The notes beneath the pieces are model-generated. The model had not been told where the DNA came from. It ran no database searches and saw nothing but the letters and a program-made list of their open reading frames with translations. From NCBI GenBank assembly GCA_032207245.1, contig CM063505.1, positions 172,229,922 through 172,293,921 of the forward strand: a DNA stretch of 64,000 nt. The letters are read 5' to 3'. The stretch comes from Pardosa pseudoannulata. Lineage: Eukaryota > Arthropoda > Arachnida > Araneae > Lycosidae. Below are positions 23,490 to 33,944 of the stretch, in pieces (the first letter of the stretch is position 1; every line of letters starts with the position of its first letter). Position numbers and translations under genes: made by a program.

Positions 23490-23976
23490 TTTTCTGGTAA
23501 ACTGTGCTCAGGCCTTCTCTCTAGGAGGTGTTGGGCAAGTACCGTGCGGCAACGTGCTGGAGAGAAACCGTCTAGTAGCTACGTACAACGAGTTGGTAGA
23601 CGTTGCTAAATCGGTCGGAGAGACATTCGATTGGAGGATCTTCGTGACACTAGTGGAGTGCCTGGTGAATGTCTTCTTCCAGTCATTCAACCTGTTCTAT
23701 TTGAAGTCTGAGTCGGCGGTCCTATAGGCTTACATGGTAATACAGGTACTGTTTAATTACTTGCGATTCATATTGGTGTGGGCGTCAGCATCTTCGGCCA
23801 CCTGCGCCGCCCTCGATGCAAAGTACAGAATTCCCAAGTTGTGCAAACACCGACCAGAATTCAGACTCCTGGATTCAATCGTCGTCGACAGAAGCCTCGT
23901 GCTGACTGCTTCCGGAATTCTCCTCACTTATGGCGTCATGATCGCTACCTTCAGCGGAAGCTCTAAGAATACTTAA
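23490..23976 (+). pseudogene. Gustatory-receptor-like gene, C-terminal exon with one stop
   Basis: The frame reads NVLERNRLVATYNELVDVAK, then SVGETFDWRIFVTLVECLVN and VFFQSFNLFYLKSESAVL. A TAG at 23725-23727 interrupts it. It resumes AYMVIQVLFNYLRFILVWAS, then CAALDAKYRIPKLCKHRPEF, and ends DRSLVLTASGILLTYGVMIA with a stop at 23976. The order helix, helix, basic loop, D-R-S-L, then a final helix with T-Y-G matches the end of arthropod gustatory receptors, whose last helix carries T-Y. Only one stop in 160 codons suggests recent loss. An acceptor CTTCTCTCTAG lies at about 23513-23523, slightly upstream of the conserved part. Confidence 0.6.
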
Positions 23977-25051
23977 TCAGTTGTTATCTAATTCTGACTA
24001 AGGTCTTTTTGTGAGATAAACCTGTAAGAAAAAAGACCAGATACTAGTGTACCAAATATCAGGTATCACTTTGCCTTGTCTCTTGTTTCTAAAATTATCA
24101 TACCAAAACAAATATTTTGCATTTTTCGTTTGCCTCGGGAGAGAAACATGTTAATAAAGCTATATAATTTCACACCTGTGAAAAATTTAAAAGTTTTAAA
24201 TAAACAAAACCTTTTTGCAGGAGTTTTGTCTTTTTTCAAAATAGCTGGTAAAGAAAGCGATTAAAAGCCCATTTGTTCCTGGAATTTTGAAAAAACAATC
24301 ATGACATACATGCATATATTTATGCATGTGGTGTTTTTGTATCCGCAGCAAGTTTATATGCCAGTTTTATTCATATTACATAAATGTGTATTATGATTAT
24401 TTAGCCGACTGCAAAAAACAATATTAGGGATGACCGGAGGCGAAAACTTTGTTTATTTGTTTCAAGACGTATGTCCTTGTCATAGAGTACGTCTCATAGC
24501 CTCTAGTACATTTATATTATTTTAAAATATTTCTCAGAAAAAATATAAATTGTTTTAAATATGATTTATTTATTTTTAAATCTAGTAAATATGTATTTTT
24601 ATTCTTCTAATTTTCTATGTTATGAAAAGACGCAATATTTATTTTCTGCACCCGAGGCTTCAGCCAGTCTTATAGACTCTGAATGACTTTGAGTCCAAAG
24701 TTCAAACAGATTCACGCACACTCGCTATTAAATTTTATTAAACAAAGGAATCAATCGGGATTTTGTTCCAAAAATGAATGTAAACCCGTATTTATTTTCA
24801 TGAGTAAATAGGAAATATTTGCTCTGTCTTATTTTTTGTTTCTTTTTAATTAGATACCAATATCGTGTAAAATGAATATAAAAAACTGGTTCTTTCATTA
24901 ATCTAACAACCATAGATCTAGCGTCCTATGTTATACTATCAGAGAATTAAAAGCTTTATCAACAGGCGGAGTTTTGCGCTTTAACTCTACGGATAGGTAG
25001 ATGCCATAAAATTATTTAGAGCTAGAACAAAGAGATATCTTAATATACCTA

Positions 25052-25904
25052 AGGTATAGCGTTCCTTCGCCACTTCGCGCTTCGTGTTTTGCGGCTTCAG
25101 TGCTCCGCGGGTTTTCCCAAAATATTCACTAAAAAAATAAAAATGAAAAAATACAACCATGTCGGTAGCCACATTGTGGAAAGGAGCGTTGTTTCATGTT
25201 GATGCACCTGAGAGAAGGTTGCCTGCATGTCAAACAAAGACATGAGTTGATTCAGAGTACATACCACGGGCTCTAGAGATAACAAAGTCAGTAAGTGAGA
25301 AAGAAGATGGAGAGGAAGACGAAGAACAAACTGAAAGGCGTAGCCTTACCTTGGAGAATCTCCAACAATTGTGCAACATGGCAATGATTTGCACAAGACA
25401 TTGACGACAATATGGTTCGAGATGTCGAGTTCAGCAATCGCGTTGACGGGATTATGTTCTTGTACAGGGGAATTTTGAAAGAAATGGAAAAACAAAGACA
25501 ACAACTACCCATCACCATTTTTTCCTTCAAGGCAAAACCCCCTGGCTCTCCCGTCAGCGTCTCCATCAGAAGAGTCTCCGAGTGAACCTAAAACTTCTAC
25601 GAGTCAAATGAGAACCTCTCCCCCGCCACCAACAAGACTCTTCGCCTCTCTCAGAAAGATTAATGTTTATTACTCTATAAGGTTTTGTAATCAACCTTAT
25701 TAATTAGCGCTGACACGTTTAATTAAATACGTATACTGTTGTAATTTTTGTCTTAAAAGTGTAAAGTATAAATACTGTTTGCATATTTAAAACATTCGTG
25801 TGCCCGCATACACGAAAATTCCTAGGGGGAAATCCTACCTCGCGGTTTTTCAGCTTTCGCGAAAGGTTCTGGTTTCCATCAACCGCAAAAAACTACGGAT
25901 CACT
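25052..25904 (+). mobile_element. Pogo/Tigger-like element, insertion in copy B
   Basis: It is present only in copy B. The left end is GGTATAGCGTTCCTTCGCCACTTCGCG.. and the right end, read inward, is ACAGTGATCCGTAGTTTTTTGCGG. Both are rich in CGCGG/TTTGCGG words typical of pogo/Tigger termini, though they match each other poorly. The inside holds the C-terminal tail of a pogo transposase. TA occurs at both edges. The DDE core is missing. Confidence 0.65.
25300..25585 (+). pseudogene. Pogo/Tigger transposase C-terminal tail
   Basis: The + strand reads EDGEEDEEQTERRSLTLENL then QQLCNMAM. After a frameshift near 25390 it reads FAQDIDDNMVRDVEFSNRVD, then GIMFLYRGILKEMEKQRQQL and PITIF, stopping at 25585. 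The acidic run, then L-T-x-E-x-L-Q-x-L, then R-x-x-x-F-x-x-x-V-x-x-x-x-x-x-Y-x-x-I-L-K-E-x-x-K and a short basic/F end is the layout of the tail that follows the DDE domain in pogo/Tigger proteins. One frameshift is visible. Confidence 0.65.
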
Positions 25905-26899
25905 GTAGTATCTCAAATCTGAAATCTAAACTAACTATACAACAGGCAAATCCATCCAGGAAGAAGTGAAATTTTAACACAATACAATTTTATCTTCCCT
26001 TATTCTTGGTGTAGGGAAAGTATTGTGGTCGACCAAAAATCTCGAGATTTCGAATAATCTTTTGGACCTTCCTGTTTTAGAAAATAACATAAGGGGAATT
26101 ATTTCCGAGGGTGGGTGAAAAGAAGAACACGATAAATTTAATAAACTTTTACTGAAAGAAATTAAGTTTTGAATACGTACATTATATCAAAATTAGTTTT
26201 CTATCAATTTTGAGTCACTTCCGTCACTCAGAAATAGTTTATCTGCTACTTCCGTCTGAATGGTTACTTCCGTTTGCTATCTGGTTTCAGAAGCTGTTAT
26301 TTAAGTTTATGAAATAACTTGATAGTCATGGCTTAAAGACGGATATTATGTATGAGATAGTGTTCATATGTTCTGTAATAGTAAGAAGAAAAACATGAAT
26401 AAAGAAAATAGTTACTTTTCTTTTGAGTGCACAAGAAAGTCGGAGGGTGGCTACTCCTAATTATTTTCCTTTATTATTTATACTTTAAGAGCTCATACGT
26501 CCGTCTTTATTCCTATTAGGATAAACGATCTAAATAACGTATTTTGCATTGCCACCCTTCGTAACAAAATATTCTTTGTTTAACCCTTTGCTTTCATGAT
26601 AATAGAATCAGGTGCCACTGTATCGGCAACTAGCCAACAGGCATTCATCTCCAAATAGAAGAATATATTAAAATATGCATAGCCAAAATTTATAGGACAA
26701 CAAATTTTTCACATTTTTTTTAATCAAACTATGTATTCCTGTCTCACAATTTCCAGCGAACGTTTTCAGACATTTGCATTGAAAGAACTGTTCTAATATG
26801 GTTTTTCTACAAATGGTAATGAAATCACCGGAGACTATAAAAAAAAGGTACAATGCGTTGTGAGAAGTAGACTTATGAAAAAACATCAAGCTATGGTAA

Positions 26900-27450
26900 A
26901 TATGTACCAACCCAAAAGGACTGACTCAGGGAGAGATTTTAAAAAAATGAAAGTATTTTATTGAACATAGATGCAGATGCGTTGTTCAAAGTAATATGCC
27001 AAGAATATATACTCACATACCATCAGGGGTCATAACGGCAAGCCGCCTGTTCAATGTGGGGTCATTTAAGGTTCAGTCACACTCTCTGCTTCAACCCAAA
27101 ACTGAGCGCCCTTAAATAGGTGCACTCATTTTTCGCCACCGGGATTGCCAAGGCAAAACCGTGTAGTGATACAGTGCCAATTGTGGACTCGACAACTGTG
27201 CCCTGTAGCTGCAGAGACATTCCTTAGAGTACCCCTAAAGGGGACACTACAATGCCTCTTGACCACAGAAAGCGGGAAGGTTAAAAGGTGACAAAAAACT
27301 GCACTAAAGCAGTACCTTCTTACATTCAAACAGGTCTTAGAGGTCGTACACCATAAAATGTTGCAAACAACCTTTTACTTCGCAACAAGAACCATCCACA
27401 AACTGAAAAAAAAAATCAATTTTTTTTAATACTAAAAGTATTATTTGTTA
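26900..27450. other. Insertion in copy B, partly GC-rich, unidentified
   Basis: There is no counterpart in copy A (about 19990). The block 27030-27330 is richer in G and C than its neighbours and contains AATGTGGGGTCATTTAAGG and CCTTAAATAGGTGCACTC. I found no inverted ends or coding motif. It could be an LTR or MITE piece. Confidence 0.4.
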
Positions 27451-28500
27451 CTTTTACAGGATATATAATTCGATATTTACAGTATAAATATGTTTTATAA
27501 ATATCAGAAGAAAATCATCATTACACTTATTACTTTCTCTGCTATCCGGCATAAAACCCTTTCGCGTGCTATTTGTAGTCACGCCTACAAACAGTTCTCG
27601 ATCATTAGAGTAGTATAGTCTTGAAAAATTGATGTAGGTATCATTAAAAAAAGAGAGAGATTGAGTAGGGGGGGGAGAGAAAATGTGCGTTTGGGGTATT
27701 TTCGTGACACCGTATGAAAGCCTTTTAAAAGCACGAATTGTTTTTTTTTTCCAATCCCTATAATTTTAATGTTCAATCCCTATAATTTTATATGTCTATC
27801 TTTAATATCGTATCAACAATTTGTCCAATAAGATTTCTTAGGTTCTTACTATAAGACAAACGAATGGGCGTTTTGAAATTCAATAGAAAAGAATTTTTTT
27901 TATATTTTTTTTAACTTTTCTTTTTCACGGATTCTTCAAATACAATAAATATTTGGTCTGAAAAATTTACTTTCTTAAATTTGATGCAGATGTCTTTTAT
28001 TAATTATTTTTATTTACAAGAATAAAATTTCTACAATCCATTGAAAATCAGTAAAACAGACTTTGAAATTCATAGTTACTTAATGAATTATTGAAAATAG
28101 TTAAAGTAACTTAAAAATCGTACCATCATTTTTCAAAATAAAAAGACTGTTCTTGACTGCAATTTAGATTCCGATATTGTAGAGCACGGTGATACATCAA
28201 ATGGCTTCATAAATTAGACGTAGCCTTTGAAAAAACTACACACAGATCTAAATTGCGATTCAATATATTTTCGCTGATTATTTTGACATTTTCATCCCCA
28301 GTAAACCAAAAAACTGCCAAACATTGCTTATTGTTACATTTTTTATATCATTTTATGATAGTTTAGACAATCAACACGATTCCGAGCATTCATTTTTTTA
28401 TCCCGATTCATTTTTCACCCAAAACACCATTTGGCTCCGATAATTAACAAGCAAGCAACAAACTATCGAAATATATCAACACGTGCACATATCACTTGAC

Positions 28501-28772
28501 TGTTGCGATCAAGCAGTCGTTGATATATCCCGATATTATTCCAATAAACCAGTGCCAATTGGTAGCAGTGGATTTTTCGATCTTGACTCGAGTGCTTCTT
28601 TATCGAGATATTAATAACTGTTGCGGTCAAGCACTCAAGGTCAATACGTTTGATATATCCCAATAAACCAGTGCACTGTGGCGGGAACAACTGCGTTATC
28701 TCCGCCAATTGCGATCAGTGCAATTTCCGGTCTTGACCCGAGCGCTTTGTTATCAAGATATTGTGATATATA
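28501..28772 (+). repeat. Two diverged tandem units
   Basis: Unit 1 (28501-28612) and unit 2 (28619-28772) share TGTTGCGRTCAAGCA, TTGATATATCCC, CCAATAAACCAGTGC, CCAATTG..AGCAGTG or GATCAGTG, TTCGATCTTGAC or CCGGTCTTGAC, CGAG.GCTT and TTATC.AGATATT, in that order. Unit 2 has about 40 extra bases. No coding content. Confidence 0.8.
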
Positions 28773-29088
28773 ACCGCAGACCTACGAAGACGTGATAATC
28801 TTAAAGAACAAATTTTCGGGCTTGTGTTTGTATCAAAATATGTAGGTAAATACGCGAAGCGAAGTCAAACGAATGCAATAACTTAAAAACTATTACTTTA
28901 TGCGGAATATTTAGAGTGTCTTTTGGCGATCTACGTTATCGCGCTAGGAAAAAAACAGTATCGCCGACTGGAATATATCGGCAGAGCAAAATTTCAATTT
29001 TGTTATCTCGATACTTAAAGTATATCAATAACTGACGATATATTCATAAACGGAAACAGATGCATTATAGACGCCGGTCTATAATGCA

Positions 29089-29090
<2 letters not shown>

Positions 29091-29152
<62 letters not shown>
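29091..29152. repeat. Poly-T tract of 62 nt
   Basis: An uninterrupted T homopolymer directly abuts the terminal hairpin of the surrounding element. The length may be imprecise in the assembly. Confidence 0.9.
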
Positions 29153-29155
<3 letters not shown>

Positions 29156-29651
29156 TGGCGGCGGTACGCGTTTTCTGAAAGATCACCAAAAAAATATGGC
29201 GGCGGTCACATGGCATATTTGAAACACAACATTAACAAAACTAAACTTTAAAAAAAAGATATTAACAATTTAAACCATTATTAAAATAAAATTAGTATAA
29301 TAATTATCATTTTTTTGCGTTATTTAAAAAATAAATAACAGATTAGTAATATTTATGATATATATCAACAGAATAAACACAATATATAGCATTTTAATAA
29401 GCACTAATATTATAAAAAATCTAACATGAGAGGGGGGGTTCCCCCCTTGTAATAAAAGAAATGCAAAATAAATTTAATAACAGATGTAAATTGGAATGGG
29501 AAGAGCCACAAACATTCTTCAACACTCCTACCTCTCTTAAAATCTTTGAAATAATTCTTTTTATCAAATAAAAAAAAACCTCAGATTCGAAATATCGTTG
29601 TTCCCACACACTTGGAGTTTAGAATGAAATGCAAAAACCACCTCGCACCTA

Positions 29652-29930
29652 AGAATATCCTGATATTTCTTAACAATTTCAAAAATAGTAAGAACCGGAA
29701 GAACTTCACCCGTCATAAATAAACTAAATCCCAGAAAATGATAAGAACAAAAACAAAATGTTCCAAACCAAAGCATCTTGTTTGATTTAGAATATCCTGA
29801 TACTTTTTAACAATTTCAAAAATAGTAAGAACCGAAATATCTACACCCACCATAACTAAATTACTAAATTCCAGAAAATGATAAAAACAAAAAAATACAG
29901 CCCGACCTAAGCGACTGTAAACCAAAAAAA
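29652..29930. repeat. Tandem duplication, ~140-bp unit
   Basis: Both units contain AATATCCTGATA.TT.TTAACA, AAAAATAGTAAGAACCG, CACCC.TCATAA or CACCCACCATAA, then CCAGAAAATGATAA.AACAAA. They lie head to tail, at about 29652-29790 and 29792-29930. Confidence 0.85.
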
Positions 29931-30784
29931 ACAGCCAAGATGCAAATTTCTCGAAGAGTGCCGGATACTGACGTCAGAAATCACGTGTGCACCAGTGAGG
30001 TACAAGAACACATTAGAGCTACTAAACCCCACACCAAAGTCAGGGCAAACACACCAACCCACTCATCGCCCCGTAAAATCGCCAAACTTGGCGACAAAAA
30101 AACACGGAGTCTATAATGCATCTGTGCCGATAAACGATCCAACCCTTGGTATGCATATTGACACTCGACTTTTAGTAATTTTAATAATTCTTTTAATTTT
30201 TCTATCATTTGTTTTGTATTTTAAGTTTTTATGCAGAATTTAAACTTACTTTTTCTAATATAATTTAAAATTTTTGCTTTAAATCAGCAGGCTAACTTTA
30301 TTCTTATTTTTTTTTATATATTATGCTAATATTTTAGCCTGTTTTTGCAGGCTTTTTAACTACACATAACTGATGTGACAAGATACTCATAACGTTAAAA
30401 GCGATAGATGTTGCTAAACCAATTTAGTGTGGAATATGAAACTGAGAAACTCAAGATGGCACATTCTTTAGAGTTAATAAAACGTGATTTTTCGCAAAAC
30501 CCCTCAGTGCTCTTCGTTTCCAAAGACTTTTTGTCGTATTTTGTTTTATTTAATGCACTACGAGCTTTATTTCTGCATTGTATTTTATTTTAACATCCCG
30601 TTCTTGGAATCGTTAAAAATTGTTTGAGGTTATATTTCCATCGCACACTTATAGATCGCGACAAGGCGCTTAACTCGATGCATCACTTTTGCACTGAATA
30701 GTTGGTTTTTTTTTTTTTTTTTGTTTTTTTTTTTTCAAAATGTTTATCATCGTCAAGGTTACAGCCTAGTTTAAATTTTTAAAC

Positions 30785-31025
30785 TTGGGCAACGCGTTGT
30801 TACTCGCAGCTTTAATTTGAAAACGAACTTTTACCTCGTATTGTTTTATTGCCTAAGCTTAGATTAATACATAAAATGACTGCTCTAAATTTTTCGTTTT
30901 CCAAATTTATGCATTGATGTTCCAAACTATGTTTTTGATCTTTATACGTTCAGAGGTCAAGGTGGTGTATTTTACATTATCAGGAACTCCGTATAACTCA
31001 CCCAGTACCTTGATCTTGACTTCTA
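30785..31025 (-). repeat. Mariner 3' tail, second copy of the 12605 family
   Basis: This is collinear with 12605-12830: CAACGCGTTG, GAACG.ACT..ACCTC, TTTATGCATTGAT, TTCAGAGGTCAAGGTG, AACTCCGTATAACTC and TACCTTGATCTTGACTT. On the minus strand the last part would read VKIKVLGE, parallel to VKVKVIGF at 12742. It is strongly decayed. Confidence 0.55.
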
Positions 31026-31744
31026 TATAGAGAATATTTCAACAATTTCAAATGCAGTTTTTGCAGATGAGCTCGTTCTTTGACCAAATATATGGCGCAG
31101 GTTACACATGTATGAAACATCTCTTTGGCTATAAAATGTTATTACAAGTCCATGAGTGGCTTGTGTAGTGGATTTCACTTATTAACCCGTAAAAAAGTAT
31201 TGAAATTAGAATGACTAAAGTCAAATTCGATTAACTAATTAAAACCACATGTCATCATGTATGGCAGAAATATAATACATACGTTTTTAAAGTAAACAGA
31301 AATATTTATATAACAAGAATAAATACGTCAGTAAAGAAGTAAAATAATAAACATAAATAACAAATAAATTAAGAGAGCTTTCACAGATAAAGCTCTTCTT
31401 TACATAACATAATAAAATCCAAAAAATAGTAATACACAATACCTTAGGTATGCACGTAGGTATAATGTTAAATATCAGTCAGATTCTTGAGCTCCATTTG
31501 GGAACAAACCTAGATATATCCGCAATTAGCTCAAGCATTTCATATTGCTTAAACAGCGACGAGTTGAAGCTAACTATTTCATCGGAACTTCATTCAAGGG
31601 AGAGGCAAAAAGAATTAAAAAGCTAAGAAACAGATTTCGTCCTCGCCTCTCTTTATACTTCTTCCACCAGTTTGGCAGCTAGATAAGCCCCGCATTCGCT
31701 ATACTTGACGTCATAGCTTCCAAAGTGCTCAAAAAGTTCCAAAG

Positions 31745-32120
31745 ATGTCCAGGACTGCGACTGTCGCTTCACAAAATTTCCTGCTCCTCCTTTAGGCCAT
31801 TCAGATTCCGTCCCGAAGTGCAACGAGCAAAATTCATCAAGCTTTAAGAATAGTCCTCTGTTGGCCTTACTAGTTTGCATCACCCTCACTAATTCCGGCT
31901 TCAAATGAGGACCACTAGAACATCCAGTAGTCTTCCAAATTCCTTCAACGGCCACTACTCTGCTGCATTCGCTAGCCATTGAAGCCTACGGAGCGACGGG
32001 CACTTTGAAGGGGGCTGGGCAAGTGGGGTGGTCCAGTACTTACTATCAGATTACCACCACTGGGACAAGTCTGGTGATATGGGCCCGATTCTGTGCCTGA
32101 TTGTCTCTTAGATTCCCAGG
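31745..32120. repeat. Dispersed GC-richer repeat, copy 2 (copy 1 at 1430)
   Basis: See the blocks listed for 1430-1815. On the minus strand a 108-codon frame (31653-31979) contains LVRVMQTSKANRGLFLKLDE then FCSLHFGTESEWPKGGAGNF. The other copy has only a broken parallel (F-C-S-L-H, K-K-E-S-R-K-F). I do not recognise the protein and cannot say whether the frame is meaningful. Confidence 0.6.
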
Positions 32121-32129
32121 ATTCCTGAT

Positions 32130-33110
32130 CCTCCCTGATTCCATTATTTTTCTCAAGGCTAATATTACTCTGATTTTCTCTGAACAGTTAAAATAAGTCA
32201 ATTACGAGGCTAAAAAGTTCATATTTTCAGCAAAAACATCTCTTTCAATATCATTTTTATTGGTGTGTAGAATAGAAATTTAATTTTGGAAACAGTTCTT
32301 TCAACTGATAGATCATACGAAGTTTGTTTATAAAACGTACTTTCAAGAGAAAAATATTGGTATCAGCAAAGTACAGACTGGTATAGAAATGAGATTATCG
32401 TACTTCAAAGAAGGATACATACATTAAGTTACATTAAAATTGAAGAGAAAAAAGTGTCTACTTGAAAAAAAATGGAAAAAATTGCCTCAAGGAAACGTTT
32501 TAAGACTGTTTGAATTTGGGTACGTATTAAAAAAAGTGTTTAATCCTAAAAGAAAATTCATTTATTAATAGATTTATTGAATCGAATGCATTTTGGTACT
32601 GTAATTAAAAATTGTTCATAAATATTGGGATGTAAAAAGATATTTGAACTTAAAGCTCATCTGTTTTTGTCGGTGCATACTGCAAATATAACACATTGTA
32701 AATAGTTATAATATGAAAAACACCTAGTTGCTGATGAATAGAAAGTTGTGTAACAGCCGATGAGCAATGATGTATTAAGTGAATAAATAAAAAAGAGTAC
32801 TTATTTAGTGATAAACAGATAAGTACTGACAATACGAATGGCTTCGTCAATGAACATAAAGGCTCCAAATGGGAATTATGACAGTTGCATAATTTCGATA
32901 CAAAAACAAAATCACAATCAAAAGGACTCAAGAAAAGCAAAAAGAAAAAAATAATTCAATTATCAACAGAATATTTTAAAATCAATTTTTAAGCAGAAAT
33001 TTCAGCCTTTATATGAAGGTTATCATCATTCTAGTTGATATTCATATGGGCACAGCCTCTCATCATTGCTCTAAATCACTTTATTAAGAAAGAAAAATTA
33101 AAAACAGCTA
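32130..33110. other. AT-rich, no recognisable gene
   Basis: No family, element end or credible exon was seen here. Confidence 0.4.
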
Positions 33111-33112
33111 TA

Positions 33113-33727
33113 CAGGGTGTCCCAAAACGACAGCATAAACTCTGAACATCTGGATTCCTTGTTAGGAGTACATAAAAACTGTCCAAAGAAGCGTTCCTGT
33201 AAGATCCATAGTTTACGAGAAAAATACGAAAAACAAAGAATGACGTCACTACCGGTGCAAGAAAAAAACACTTTATTGAACATATCAACAGCAGTATTTG
33301 CATATATTTCCAGATGATAATGCTGAAAACGTTCACTTCGTGTATCGCGTCATCCATGCGCGCGCCCCATGAAATGACGTTAAGCCGCCGTTGAACTGAT
33401 ATTTAAAAGGTTGCATCTCGCAGCTACCGGTACTCTTCGTATGGTGGCCATGCATTCCGTTCGTGACTGCTGCGTCGTGTATTTGATTTACGGCCGATAT
33501 AATGAAAATGTCTTACGAACTGTTAGGGAGTATGCCTGTGCATATACTGCTGTTGATATGTTCAATAAAGTGTTTTTTCTTGCACCGGAAGTGACATCAT
33601 ACTTTGTTTTTCGTATTTTTTTCATAAACTATGGATCGTACAGGAACGCTTCTTTGGGCAGTTTTTATGTACTCCCAACGAGGAATCTAGCTGTGCAGAA
33701 TTTATGCGGTCGTTTTGGGATATCCTG
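33113..33727. mobile_element. Mariner-derived foldback MITE, 615 bp
   Basis: The ends CAGGGTGTCCCAAAACGAC (left) and CAGGATATCCCAAAACGAC (right, inward) begin arms of about 210 bp (33113-33325 and 33520-33727). The arms pair through TGTTCAATAAAGTGTTTTTT and ATACTGCTGTTGATATG. TA flanks both ends (33111-33112 and 33728-33729). The unpaired centre holds a transposase N-terminal remnant, so this is a deletion derivative of the mariner-like group at 43960. Confidence 0.9.
33440..33560 (+). pseudogene. Mariner-like transposase N-terminal remnant
   Basis: In the centre of the MITE the + frame reads MVAMHSVRDCCVVYLIYGRY then NENVLRTVREYACAY. This parallels the start of the transposase at 44142 (NMYYVYCAADGNGRAASRMY). 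The pattern is a short hydrophobic helix, Y-G or A-A, N-x-x-x-A/V-x-R-x-Y, the first helix-turn-helix of these proteins. It runs straight into the right arm, so nothing functional is left. Confidence 0.6.
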
Positions 33728-33869
33728 TATAATGTATCTCATTTAAGGAAAAACCTCTAAAATCATTTGATCTTTCTGCTGCAGATGGTTGCGCTTTCCT
33801 TTATTTTTATTTATTTTTTAAGAGAGCCTTAGAATTATCGTTTCCGAGTAAATTGAAAAGATACAGGAA

Positions 33870-33939
33870 TCCGAGTACAATCGCTTTATAAATTCGAGGA
33901 CAGACGGACAGATAACTTAGGCTGTTATTATATAGGGGA
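33870..33939 (-). mobile_element. Helitron 5'-end fragment
   Basis: Read on the minus strand it starts A|TCCCCTATATAATAACAGCC and continues TAAGTTATCTGTCCGTCTGT, the same 5' end as the copies at 38395, 40257 and 56366. Only about 70 bp remain. Confidence 0.75.
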
Positions 33940-33944
33940 TATTA

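Larger units (their letters stand above)
24555..27880. repeat. Segmental duplication, copy B
   Basis: Partner of 17420-20400 in the same orientation, with the receptor relic between them. Copy B carries a pogo-type element at about 25052-25904 and a GC-richer insertion at about 26900-27450 that copy A lacks. The empty site in copy A around 17915 defines the pogo insertion. Confidence 0.85.
29056..30125. mobile_element. 1.07-kb unclassified element with 17-bp inverted ends
   Basis: ACAGATGCATTATAGAC at 29056-29072 is repeated in inverse at 30109-30125. The left end is also half of a 34-nt hairpin (29058-29091: a perfect 15-bp stem around GCCG). The terminal sequence therefore occurs three times. 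A run of 62 T follows the hairpin at once. The inside has two GGCGGCGGT words, a tandem duplication (29652-29930) and no transposase. Confidence 0.7.

Noticed and set aside
29060..29251. 63-codon frame with a run of Phe
   Set aside because: It is the 62-nt poly-T tract translated.
32650..32940. 96-codon minus-strand frame
   Set aside because: No recognisable motif, no splice logic and no copy elsewhere in the window.
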